From: Hyaloperonospora brassicae
Taxonomy: Eukaryota; Oomycota; Peronosporomycetes; Peronosporales; Peronosporaceae
Reading direction: 5' to 3'
DNA length: 64,000 bases
Assembly (NCBI GenBank): GCA_947650285.1
Contig: CANTFL010001332.1
Coordinates: 496,001-560,000, forward strand
The stretch's first letter is position 1; each line of letters opens with the position of its first letter. Below are positions 13,752-23,837 of the stretch, one piece after another. Made by a program: the position numbers and the translations under genes. Under the pieces are notes generated by a model. The model saw only the letters and a program-made list of their open reading frames with translations, had not been told where the DNA came from and ran no database searches.

Positions 13752-14216
13752 TGTACCGGGGCACGCTCTTTCCAAATAACTGGTAAGACCTTGTGTTAAC
13801 AGAACACAAGGCTGCGTACTCCTGACGTCACTTAAACGTGGCGTGAGGAAGCGCGAGAAAGTAAGCAGAACTAGGAAGCTCTGTTTAAGGGAACAAGTAG
13901 AACTGTATTTAATATAGTTAAGTTTTTTTAATAAACCATCTTTGTCGTGATCTAACTATATTAAACTACAATCTCCTATGTGGGTTTCTTGCTCACCACC
14001 TATTGCGCGCGTCCAGCAGCGATTGGTGGTTAATTTGTTTGATATACCGTGTACATCAACGAATAAGTGGAGCACCCAAGAATATTACCCTTGGGGGTAA
14101 TATTCTGCCAATATTACCTCTTCTCGAGTAATGTTGATTGAATATTATCTATACAGATAATATTCACAAAATAATGCATTCGTATCAATTGTATGTAACG
14201 GACTCATCCCGTTCCA
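13752..14216 (-). repeat. 5' LTR of element 1
   Basis: This is the partner of 4732-5194. It begins TGTACCGGGG on the plus strand at 13752 and ends ...CCCGTTCCA at 14216, so both ends carry relics of the TGTAACGGGG inverted terminal repeat. The primer-binding site lies two bases beyond its internal end. It has the same hairpin series as the 3' copy. Confidence 0.85.
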
Positions 14217-15004
14217 CCAAAAAGTTTGAATGTCACAATCATGAATCAAGCTTCGACCGGACTAGCGATGCTGGATCAGCTCGATGACATCGACGACGAA
14301 TGCATATCCAGCAGGCAGTTTCCCTGATCGCATCGGTAACAGCTACTACTGACGGTGGTAACATCAGAAGCTTTCCTCGCGCACGATTGGGATTATTGCG
14401 CGAGCTTGTTTTGCTGGATTGCTACGGTAGCTAGAGCAGATGATGTAGCCCGAACGATGGATTCAGCACTCCTTTTCTGAAAGCAGGAAGACCGATAGTG
14501 TATTGGCGAGTGCGTGCAGTATTCGTTGTAACCAAGTCTAGCAAACATGCACTATGAAACGGCACCAATGGAATAGCTCTGCTCCTCACGTTTCTGCAGA
14601 AGTGCTCCCATCGTCTACGCGCCATGACTAGGCCGTCGGCTTTACCTAAACCAATAATGCGTCTCGATAACAGCGCCGAAAGGCACCTTTTGCAATGTTA
14701 CGATATGGACATTCATGATCGTTCGAACAACGCTACCACCTTCCATGTCAATGCCGACGATTTCTGAGCGAATTCGACTTGCGTAGTCTAGAGCCGATGT
14801 CCACCATGTTGCCGCTACTATTGCCCGTGCCGTCACAATGTACGTTGCGGATTGATCAAAGATGCATCACATGTTTGCGCGGATGCTCTGTGCGAAGAGT
14901 ATGCGCGCTCTCATGCACAACAAACACCCAGTGTAGCTGCACTTTTGCCTGAGCTGTCATTGCAGCCACTTTATGCGTGGCAACACTTGATGTCTTACGT
15001 AGCC
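14217..15004. other. Spacer between elements 1 and 3
   Basis: I recognise no gene. A plus-strand frame (14852 to about 15008) stays open up to the element 3 insertion point and resumes after it at 18208. Element 3 may therefore have landed in an older reading frame, but the short predicted peptide matches nothing I know. Confidence 0.45.
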
Positions 15005-15008
15005 TGCT

Positions 15009-15223
15009 TGACAAACCCGGCCCGTGTCTTGCAGCGGGGCTCGAGTCTAATGCAGTGAATTGGAGAATGAATAAATTGAGGAGCAGTGTTAAACTTGATA
15101 GGCTAGTCTGGTGTGATCATGCAAAAAGGCTGGCGCAATCTTCGTTCGTCTGGCGCAATCTTCGTTCGTCTGGCACAATCCAAGGATGGTCTCGCAGGTC
15201 ATATAGATAGACCACCCATGTCA
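15009..15223 (-). repeat. 3' LTR of element 3
   Basis: This 215-bp repeat is about 95% identical to 17993-18207. It contains a 20-bp unit (ctggcgcaatcttcgttcgt) in two tandem copies. A short purine-rich stretch (minus-strand AGGGAAG) lies on its internal side. Confidence 0.88.
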
Positions 15224-15246
15224 TACTTCCCTATGGTATGCAAGAT

Positions 15247-16215
15247 TTAGCACGCAAAAACGCGGAGGATGCTCACACTTTCGGCCGTTTTGCCCTTGTC
15301 GATCGTCACAGTACCGTTGCTGTGAACTTGGCCGATAACAAAATGTCCGGTTGCCACTGCGTGCAATTTTGCACGGAACTTCTTGGGGACGTGTAACATC
15401 ACGTGGTCTTCCGTATTGTAGAAATGATCGAAGCGTTTGGTATTTTCGCGGTCATGGTCGGCAAGAATTGAATCAAAACGACGTTTCGAATGGTAGCTCC
15501 AGTTGGCGTTATAAATCTGACGAGTGATCGTATCTTGACCGAAGAGTGGTTGACCCGTTGAAGCATTGAGAAGGATGTGATAGCTGGCTCGCACGGCGAA
15601 TGCATCGTAGTGGATGGTTTTCTTCCAGTACGCACCATCGTGGCACCTGATGGCATTTATAATCTCGATGTGAACGCGTTCACAAATTGCGTTAGCTTGA
15701 GGTTTCTTGATAGTTATAGGCTTGGCTTGTATGCCGTAGATGCGGACCATTTCTTGAAACTCGTCTCCGGCGAATTCCGTTCCCAGGTCGTGTATAAACG
15801 TTACAGGACGCGGGTAGCGGCACAGCCATTCACGATCGAAGCTTTCGGCTTTGGTCAGCGAAGTTTTGTTGTTCTGAATACCCACTTCCAGCCAGCGCGT
15901 CGCGTGGTCAATCATGGTAATACCATAGGGTCCGTCATCGTAGGGGCCAATGAGATCGACATGAACGGTTTCGAAGGGATCCACCGTCTTGAGTGTTCGT
16001 GGTGGTAGTAATCCATAGTCCTGCTTGCCTCCGTGTACCTTTGACTTCTTGCGAATTCGACAATTCTTTGCATCCTTGGTAATCGCGGCTTCCATTCCGG
16101 GCTGCGTTTTAGATTATGGTTGAGTCCGCGAAAGTCTATCAGTAGACGAAGTGATCCGTTGGGATTCTTGAGAAAAAAGCAGGCGATTTCATTTCTGAAT
16201 CAAAAGTCTGCTCCA
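15247..16215 (-). pseudogene. Element 3 RT fragment fused to integrase
   Basis: The 282-codon frame at 15247-16095 is a Ty3/Gypsy integrase. It has the first acidic residue in VHVDLIGPYDD, the second in HDLGTEFAGDEF, and the Glu in NAICERVHIEI, so the DDE triad is present. The N-terminal zinc-binding region is incomplete. Upstream on the minus strand (16096-16215) only the first conserved RT block remains (FFLKNPNGS, LLIDFRGLNHN). The RT palm with the YxDD motif and RNase H have been deleted. Confidence 0.82.
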
Positions 16216-16230
16216 GAACGTCGATGCTGA

Positions 16231-16848
16231 TTAGATGCCAGATGAGCGCCCGAGCCTGGTTTTCGAGGCTTTTGGGACTGGATGAGGTATTGCGTTTACA
16301 GGCTTGTACTCCGGCACTATTGGTAGAGCGTAATCCTCGAATATCATCCTCCCCAAGTGACCGTCATAGAGTTGCTCGTTGTCGCGAAGAAGCTTGGGAT
16401 ATTTGCCGATGAGTGGCTTTAATAGCCCGTCTGGCATGAGTTCTTCTGGTCGCACTGCACTGTTGTCGACTTCTTTGCTCTCGTCGGTGAATTCATGATC
16501 ACTCGCGGTGGGAGATGATGACCCGCCGGTGTTTAATTGAGTATAGTGACCATTCCACTGAAACATTTTGCCGTTAAAATTGATCACGATCCCCAATGCA
16601 TTCAGGATGTCACGACCGATCACCATGGCATCCTGGCTCTGATCCAGAATTTCAAACTTGTGCGTGATTATGGCCGAAGGCTTGAGAGACGGAAATCGGA
16701 AGTGTACAATCGTTTGACCAGCACTAGTGACCTCTCCGTTGACCGTCTGAAACGTTGTCGCTGACTCGACTTGTCTATTCCCAAGCTGAGTATTGGCTGG
16801 CGTAGTTTCTTGGTGGATTATGCTCCGCGAGGCACCACTGTCTAGCAC
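16231..16848 (-). pseudogene. Element 3 aspartic protease region
   Basis: This 205-codon frame begins MLDSGASRSIIHQE, the retropepsin active-site motif with its Asp retained, followed by VIGRDILNALGI. It ends in the pre-RT linker (EYKPVNAIPHPVPKASKTRL). It then breaks out of frame just before the RT block. It would be the N-terminal part of pol. Confidence 0.8.
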
Positions 16849-16945
16849 TGCATTGAAGGTGCCACTCGCGTCTTTGATTTATACTGTGATGCGTAGCGGG
16901 GCGAGCTTGGCGCTCGGTTGTTTCTTCGTGACGAGGCCGACAAGC

Positions 16946-17929
16946 TTAATCTCGCTGTCGCTGTAACTCTCGCTTGCCTCTTCTTCTTCGAATCTTAAGT
17001 ATAAACTCTTTTTTTGAGCAGGTCGTTTCGTATCGGCAGGCTTGTGCTCTTCGCGTTGCTTCTTGAGGGAAAAGCATTCGCTGGAATCTTGAGAGCTTGA
17101 TATGTGGAATGAACAGTTTTTGTCGTGCTGATGGTGGCGGTCGTGTTTCTTCTTGCCGCCTTGTATACCCGGTCGGCCTCGATGATCTTAACGCGCTCCC
17201 GATGCTCGCGATGGTTGCGCCGATCTCTGCGCCGATCTCTGCGCTGATCAGCGGAAGGGCGTTGCTGTTCGCGTCGACCTTGACCCTTTTCACCACCATG
17301 GATAGCTGGTCCATTTGGGCGATCCCGGCAAGTCTGCCTTTCGCGCCTTTCGAGGCGCTCGAAATACATCGCCAGTTCGTTCACCGTCTCATACGAAATT
17401 CCGCAACACGCGAACTTGTCCTGCCAGTTAGGCGGCATGACTTGGCGGAAATAGCGACAATGTTGCAGCTCTGAGATGGTTTGCGCATCCTAGGGCAACT
17501 CGGCGTACATCTGTGCAAGCTGTCGTAGCCGTGCCGCGCAGTTTTGTACCGTCTCTTCTCTGCGCTTGGTAAGGGACCATAGCTCTTCATCCAGGTCTTC
17601 ACAGTAGTCCGCTGAGACCAGGAGAAGTCCTACCTCACGGTATAAGTCTTCAAATGTCAGACCTTTGCTGGAAGCATCGCTGGCGATGCGCTCTACTTCT
17701 CGCAACAGATCACCGTCAATCAGCGTATGTAGTTGAACAGATAGCTGTTCAGCTCTCCAGCCTTACGTTTCGCGAGGCTTCGAAACTGCATGCTCCGTGT
17801 AAGCCAGTCCTTCGATGAACCACCGCGAAAGCGCTTTATCTTCATTGTGGCGACGTCAGCTGGTGACGTCGCACTTTTCTGGCACGTCACGATGGTGTAC
17901 GTGACGTATTCATCCTCCTTCCGTCCCAT
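16946..17929 (-). pseudogene. Element 3 gag remnant
   Basis: Three overlapping minus-strand frames make up a broken gag. The first starts at ATG 17929 (MGRKEDEYVTYTIVTC); the second is 17490-17705 (FEDLYREVGLLLVSADYCED); the third is 16995-17438, with an Arg-rich stretch (RRDRRRDRRNHREHRERV). At least two frame changes separate them. No clear CCHC knuckle is left. Confidence 0.65.
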
Positions 17930-17992
17930 GATGATGGCGACGGGATTCTCGTACGGGATGTGACTAAATTAGCCAAATTTGATATATTTAAA

Positions 17993-18207
17993 TGACAAAA
18001 CCGACCCCTGTCTTGCAGCGGGGCTCGAGTCTAATGTAGTGAAATGGAGAATGAATAAATTGAGGAGCAGTGTGAAACTTGATAGGCTAGTCTGGTGTGA
18101 TCATGTAAAAAGGCTGGCGCAATCTTCGTTCGTCTGGCGCAATCTTCGTTCGTCTGGCGCAACCCAAGGATGGTCTCGCAGGTCATATAGATAGACCACC
18201 CATGTCA
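17993..18207 (-). repeat. 5' LTR of element 3
   Basis: Partner of 15009-15223. It starts TGACAAAACC and ends CCATGTCA, with the same internal 20-bp duplication. The target duplication TGCT follows at 18208-18211. Confidence 0.88.
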
Positions 18208-18211
18208 TGCT

Positions 18212-18947
18212 CGACGCCATGTTTTTGCGGTACATCACCACCGCGTCATGTTGACGGAGTCTTGACGGTCGGCACTCGATCTTTTTGCGGCACATTGTGG
18301 AGGCACTCAGCTATACAACTTCAAGCAGGTTGACTGCACCACATTCAATGCATATTCTACCAGACATTTAAGGCTCGAGAGCTTCTTTGGCTGTGTATGG
18401 CGTGCTTTTTTATCTTTACACTAGCTTTCGGATCACGGGAATGCAACCCATCGATCTGTGCTGACGTCCAGTTGCACTGAACCATACTGCTGTCAACGAT
18501 ATGTACCTGCCACACGATGTGTTCTGGCAGTAGCTCGGGACTGGATCAAGCGAGCGGGGGTCGACACAGATCGCGGCTGAATGAGGCATGGATCAACATT
18601 CGGTATCAGCTGTTCGCTCGCCAAAGATACAGCTAGCTCTCATGTTTGTACGAAGTTACAGCAGTATCAATCACTTTCATCGACGTGGATCCAAACGATC
18701 TGCTCTTCGGTCCTCATCAATCGCTACATGGTGTACCTCCCTCGGTCTATCAATCGTTCCTGAGTTCCTGGGATCCACGGTTTGCGTGACGTGCCGATTG
18801 CCAAACCAAGCGTGGGTTGTCCCCGACAACTTCATTGCTTGCACGCTGTAGCATCCATTGTGGCAAGACAGTCGTGTCGGTGCGAAAGATTCAGTTCGTC
18901 GCATGTCTTTCGCGTCGCTAGATTACAATGTCAATTCAGCCGCTATC
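18212..18947. other. Spacer downstream of the aminotransferase gene
   Basis: There is no convincing gene in this 3' flank. Open frames on both strands are short and unrelated to known families. Confidence 0.5.
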
Positions 18948-21215
18948 CTAGAGTCGGCTCGACGAACGAAGGGCGTCACGAAGACAGCACGCCATCTTCT
19001 CAATAGCCCATCCTGGTGTCTCAGGTGTGACTGGTAGGTACACCAAACTGTCACAAGAAGCTATCAGTTTCCTGTTGCAAGTCCAATCGCATTCCCTCGC
19101 CACTGACCTGGACATTATGCTCTTGGCGTGCACAGGATCGTGACCATGTCCAAGAGGGCTACAGCAAGGTCAGACTTAGCAGCAGGCCACACGAACAAGA
19201 CCGATTGAATGATCTCAAATCGTACCTTGGCACATAAGCCAGCTGCGTAGCACCAGAAGTGACATCGAAACCCTGTTGAGCAAATCAAAACGATCAGAAA
19301 AACTGGCACATCAAGAACATCAGTCGATTGCCCAACGCACATGCTCGTTCATGTGTCTGACGACATCTCGAGGGGACGGGACACAAACGGGAAATAACCA
19401 GTAGAAATGCTTTTCAGCTTTGTGGCCCGGAATCTGCAAAGTCAAACACGAACACCTCATCAATTGGCCAAGCAACATTCTGCAAAGCTCAAAGCACTGA
19501 CACCACAGTCGTACAGAAACGTTTGGAAGGTCCTCAATTGCTCTAGCCAGCTGCTCGCTTTTCGATCTGAGTTGACCCGCACAGTGGCCTTGTGTCAAAA
19601 TGATATCACGATCATAAACCGGTACAGAAGGGACTTACTTTCGTAGGAGAACATACTCGTCGTCCATGCACATGAGACGGCGATGCATTAGTCCCAGCAA
19701 AGCCATTGATGGCCGGTACTGGATGAGGGTCATCAAGTCTCCGCCACTGAAGCCACGAACTGCCGACGTAATGATCTTATCGTGATCCGCTAGCTCGACA
19801 CATGACACGTGGCGTTACAAACATACTTTGCGGTACGACCACAACTTCATATGGTATGACTGTATGATCAACACTCCACATACCTCCAGCTGCACGGCAG
19901 GCGTGAAGGAATAGACCGTATAATGCAGGAGTCGACATGCCATGCAACACGCCGTACTTCACCAATTTCTTAAAGAAAAACAGGTTTGTGTGACACGGGT
20001 ATCTGCATCGCAAGGTCATCAGACAAAATGCACCGACGTGTCCATGCTGCAAGCACCTTCCCGCATGGACACACCGCTTCTTACCTACTCTCCCGACGGC
20101 GCATTTCGCTCAGCACAGCTGAATCCTTCACGCGGATAATGGCACCGCCAAACGACGTCGCCGTCTTGATTGTGCCAAAGCTAAACATAGACACGTCCGC
20201 ACGGTCGTCGCCCGTGTACTGCGTTCCTACAAACGCCTGTGCGCAGTCTTCAACAACCACGAGATTGTGTCTGTGCGCAACTTCAAGCACTGTGTCCAAC
20301 GAGAAGAGCGAGCCGAAGATATGAGCAACCAGCAGCAATTTTGTGTTCTGCAACAGCAACAACAACAACAACAAAGCGTTCACCACCCACCCACATCTGT
20401 ATGAGCATCTTTCTCTCAGGCAACTGAAGGGAATCACACAACATCAGCATAGCATCTCCCTTCTCTACTCTCTTTCGTGGTGAATATTCGGACCCACCTT
20501 TGTAATCGCACGCTCGAGCACGTCCCCGTCCACTGCCAACGTCTCGAAATCCACATCCACCGGCACGGGCACCAGGTTATGGTGCCGCAGCACATGTATC
20601 ATGTCAGGAATCGTAATTGCACTGCACAGCACTTCACTCCCAGCTGGAAGCCGCAGTGTCTGCAACAGCAGGTCAAAGCCCGTGCTTTTACCACCACGAC
20701 CGAGCCCAAATCAAGCACCAAACAGCCCAAAATTCAGTATACAGAGCCCATTTCGACCCATTTCGACCCATTTCGACCAAATGCACACCAATCATAACGT
20801 CGACACACGGCCAAAAGTTGAACAAAACACCGTCTCGTCTCGAGCGTTGTCACTAATGGACGTACCGAATCGAAAGCGTAAGTAATATACGGCCGCGAAC
20901 GTCCCACAAGTGCGAAATCTGTACCTCGAGCTCCGAGCGCTGCGACTCGCTCCGCTGCAGACACGCAGCCAGACCGGCAGCAATGTCGCGGTACGTCACG
21001 TCGAGCTTCTTGCGGGGGAAAATCGCCCACGGCGCGCGGGCAGACAGCCGCTCGAAGTCGCCTGTGACCAGCACAACACGAGCCGAAACGACGGTGTCAA
21101 TCGAAGGTACGGGCAGCGCACGGACAGCGTCAGGACGAACGGACCGAACGGGCGGAGGTGGGCGTGCGTCATATGGGCGTACGTCGGGTCGTCTACTGTG
21201 GCAAGTGGACGGCAA
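18948..21215 (-). CDS. DegT/DnrJ/EryC1/StrS-family PLP aminotransferase
   Basis: Nine exons on the minus strand: 21215-20866, 20684-20498, 20347-20085, 20002-19884, 19789-19639, 19566-19515, 19433-19341, 19272-19226 and 19107-18948. Every junction is GT-AG, all phases agree, and the total of 1422 bp gives 473 residues plus a stop. Family signatures include LPAGSEVLCSAITIPDMI, PVPVDVDFETL, VVVEDCAQAF, FSFGTIKTATSFGGA (containing the likely PLP lysine) and GFDVTSGATQLAYVP near the end. Members transfer an amino group to keto-sugars or related substrates; the substrate here cannot be told. The start is the only in-frame ATG of exon 1, so an earlier exon is possible. Intron 1 has an 11-bp repeat in three copies, and intron 2 a CAA/TTG microsatellite next to its acceptor. 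Confidence 0.88.
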
Positions 21216-22140
21216 CGCTCGTGCGCCCGACCGGGTAATTTATAGCGCAGGCACAGATGTGTGGTAATTTACAGCGGGTGCGCAAACGAGCTCAAATTGG
21301 AGGTGCAGGTGGCGGTTTCGACATTTGGACGAGTTGAAACGTTTATAGTCGAGTTTAATCGTCGACATTGCTCGATTGATGAGTGCGACAATCTGGACGG
21401 ACACAAAAAAGGGCGAACGACCCACTCAAAAGCAAAACGCTGTCCGCGCACACACCGCTCTCTTCGATAAGGTGTCATTTATTCGACTACCATCTGCAAC
21501 AAGTTTGCTCGAGTTTGGCGCCTACCATTCTGTTCTACCGTTGCATTGTTGTAAAGGATACAAATAGCTGGATAAAGTGGGATACAACGAATAAAAAGGA
21601 GATGTTTTGCTTTTCGCTTGTTGCAGCGTAGCACGATACGTGACACAATCACTATCCCCTTCGTCAATAAAGTCAAGTTTTGTCGGCAGCACCCTCTTCA
21701 ATCCCAAGACAGAGGTAGTCTGAGTGCTGCAAGCGTTGCAAATAGTAAGCTGAAGGTTGCAAAAAACTTGATAAGCAGCCCGTTGACTTTCTGGGATACA
21801 TCGAGCAGAGCTTGTAGCATGCATTGCGTAGAAACTTGATCTAACTGTCTCGGTGAACCTGTCCGTGGCAGTGTCACATATTCATCAGTCCATCATTTTC
21901 CTCTACCCTACGAGCCTCTATTTGAATCTTGTCCTCGATGTTCCAGTTGAGCACTTTCATCCTCTTCGACGCGACATGAAACTCGAGTATCGACAGAAAT
22001 GTCAGGCACGCATCGCTTTGGCCTTACCTTTGAGCTCCTGCTCCAGCTCAATCTCCGCGTCATCATGATCCCTCAAACAATACATGTTCCTTTTCGTGTC
22101 AGTGGTATTTGGCAAGACACGCAATTCTTAAGGCACGATA
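21216..22140. other. Upstream region of the aminotransferase gene
   Basis: This 0.9-kb stretch between the aminotransferase start and element 2 holds no recognisable gene. A direct repeat ggtaatttayagcg occurs twice just upstream of the gene (about 21234 and 21264) and could be promoter sequence. Frames here are short and lack conserved motifs. Confidence 0.45.
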
Positions 22141-22145
22141 AGCAA

Positions 22146-22723
22146 TGTAACGGGGTTACACGTCGGCTGGTAGCCGACGATAGGTGTGGTGCACACACGA
22201 GAGGGGGGTATCCTATAAGGTAATATTAGAACACAGTGAGCGTATCAATTGTTGAAGACTGGTGTCTGTCATCAATTGATTGCAAGATCTTTTAAGAGGT
22301 TATTTAGGGCAGGTTAAATATGTTGTTCTAAGGTGTTCTTTTAGGTTAAATGAAGAAATAAAATTCAGTTCCCATTTTGATCAACATAAGACACGTGCCT
22401 TACGAGGCGTCTTTGATCGGGAGGACAGAAGCAACGCCTATAAAGGTAGCTTGTCCTCGAGCACTCTGTGCTGTGATTCATTTGAATCGTTTGGTCCCTC
22501 TGGAACGGGGACCGTAAGCTCTCTGAGCTGTTGACTCTCTGAGTCGGGTTCTCTGAACCACCCTTTAAGCCCTCTGAGCTGTTGACTCTCTGAGTCGGGT
22601 TCTCTGAACCACCCTTTAAGCTCTCTGAGCTGTTGACTCTCTGAGTCGGGTTCTTTGAACCTTAAGTTGCTCATTGATCGTTAAGTCTTCCTCTGACTTA
22701 AGGAGCTGTGTAGCTCCGCTACA
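22146..22723 (+). repeat. 5' LTR of element 2
   Basis: It starts TGTAACGGGGTTACA, itself a hairpin (TGTAAC with GTTACA), followed by CGTCGGCT with AGCCGACG. It ends GGAGCTgtgtAGCTCC...CTACA. Three tandem units of about 51 bp, each with ctctgagctgttgactctc, lie at about 22515-22667. The end is fixed by the target duplication and by the primer-binding site at 22726. Confidence 0.93.
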
Positions 22724-22782
22724 CTTGGTAGCACTTGTAGTCAATCTACACCTGAGTCGGTAACGACTGATCCTCTGCGAGG

Positions 22783-23817
22783 ATGGAGCAATCCACACCC
22801 CTCTCTGAGGCTCAAAAGGTCGCGCTTGATAAGCTGACCGCGGCCGTAGGTCTAGAGTATGTGGAGTTTCTAGCTGCACAGGGTCCCGATGTGCTCAATG
22901 CACGAGTCGAGGCCTTTATGCAGTATGAAACGGCCCTGTTGGGCCAGGTTCAAAACCAAGTAGCGTCGGCTATGCCGACACGCTACGTGGCTATGCCACC
23001 AGAAGAGGCTAAGCCTCGTCCCCTTCGGGTGGACGTTAAATGTTACTCCGGGAAGGAGGGGGAAAACTTGACCCTCTGGATCCGTGAGATTGAGATGGCC
23101 ATGGACTCTGGTCTCATCTCACTAGAGAACCAACGGGTCTCTTTGGCTATCTCTAAGCTCGATGGTAGAGCTAGAGAGTGGGCTTTGACGTGTGGCACGT
23201 CGGTCAATTTGGCATTTCCCACGTGGGAATCGCTCAAGTTAGACCTCATGCGAGTTTTCTCGCCGCCTAACCAGGCATATCGCGTGCGATCACGCTTCTT
23301 ATCAACCCGTCAGGGTAAGAGCGAGTTAACGGACTATGTCCAAGAGTTGAGAACTCTAATGGCTGCTATGCAGTCTGACCCTCTCCCTGAGACTGTCTAC
23401 GTGACAGTCTTCATGGAAGGTCTCCGCACTGGCGTGGCCAGAACCGAGGTTTTTCGGGTTCGTCCCTCTACTTTTGAGGAAGCTGTGAGCGTCGCTCAAA
23501 ATGCTGAGCACAACTTCAAGTCGGCCAGACTTGGTTGGAATGGGTACAACCCAAGCTTTGCGAGGGCGGCCTCTGCGAGGACTTCGGCTTACTGTAAGCC
23601 AGAACCGATGGATCTCAGCCATGCTGAAGATGAAGGCGAAGCGGAGCTTCATGTTGCGGAGCAACGACAGGATGTGAGACGCTGTTACATGTGCGGAAGC
23701 ACTAAACACTTGCGTCCCACTTGTCCTTTGCGTAAGCAACAACCGACTCCTATGAGTCGAAACCCCAGCCTCAACCAGAAACCTGGTATGGCACGGGGAA
23801 ACGTCGACACCCAGTAG
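22783..23817 (+). CDS. gag: Element 2 gag polyprotein
   Basis: It encodes a 344-residue Gag, the structural protein that packages element RNA into particles. The capsid-like retrotransposon gag domain lies at about residues 75-235 ([47 protein letters not shown]). A single CCHC zinc knuckle [14 protein letters not shown] (C-x2-C-x4-H-x4-C) sits at residues 301-314. The ATG lies 60 bases after the 5' LTR. The last codons include a G-GGA-AAC slippery heptamer in the correct phase, and the TAG stop lies inside the following hairpin. Gag alone should therefore be the main product, with Gag-Pol made by -1 frameshifting. Confidence 0.92.
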   Translation: MEQSTPLSEAQKVALDKLTAAVGLEYVEFLAAQGPDVLNARVEAFMQYETALLGQVQNQVASAMPTRYVAMPPEEAKPRPLRVDVKCYSGKEGENLTLWIREIEMAMDSGLISLENQRVSLAISKLDGRAREWALTCGTSVNLAFPTWESLKLDLMRVFSPPNQAYRVRSRFLSTRQGKSELTDYVQELRTLMAAMQSDPLPETVYVTVFMEGLRTGVARTEVFRVRPSTFEEAVSVAQNAEHNFKSARLGWNGYNPSFARAASARTSAYCKPEPMDLSHAEDEGEAELHVAEQRQDVRRCYMCGSTKHLRPTCPLRKQQPTPMSRNPSLNQKPGMARGNVDTQ

Positions 23818-23837
23818 GCGCGGGGCGCCCTACTGGG
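23796..23837 (+). promoter_or_regulatory. Gag-pol -1 ribosomal frameshift signal
   Basis: The slippery heptamer GGGAAAC is at 23796-23802, with zero-frame codons GGA and AAC, exactly as the X-XXY-YYZ rule requires. After a 7-base spacer comes a GC-rich hairpin: 23810-23816 pairs with 23831-23837, and 23817-23821 with 23825-23829, leaving a single bulged C (23830) and a GGG loop. The gag stop TAG (23815-23817) lies within the stem. The pol frame is open from 23736, so a -1 shift leads directly into protease. Confidence 0.85.

Larger units (their letters stand above)
4732..14216 (-). mobile_element. Element 1: decayed Ty3/Gypsy LTR retrotransposon
   Basis: Two direct repeats of about 464 bp flank gag, protease, reverse transcriptase, RNase H and integrase remnants, all on the minus strand in Ty3/Gypsy order. 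A purine-rich tract (minus-strand AAGGGGGA, 5195-5202) abuts the 3' LTR. A primer-binding site (minus-strand TGGTAGCACTT, just left of 13752) lies two bases from the 5' LTR, with the same core and spacing as in element 2. The coding region carries several stops and frame changes. No 5-bp target duplication is visible (CGAGA on the left, CCAAA on the right). About 3 kb between the end of pol and the 3' LTR holds antisense coding debris and a nested inverted-repeat element. Confidence 0.88.
15009..18207 (-). mobile_element. Element 3: internally deleted Ty3/Gypsy retrotransposon
   Basis: Direct 215-bp repeats (15009-15223 and 17993-18207), each beginning TGACA and ending TGTCA, enclose minus-strand gag, protease, the first strand of reverse transcriptase, and integrase. 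A 4-bp duplication TGCT (15005-15008 and 18208-18211) flanks the element, so both ends are original. Most of reverse transcriptase and all of RNase H are missing: the RT motif LKNPNGSLRLLIDFRGLNHN near 16110-16200 runs straight into integrase. The element is 3.2 kb long and cannot be autonomous. Confidence 0.88.
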
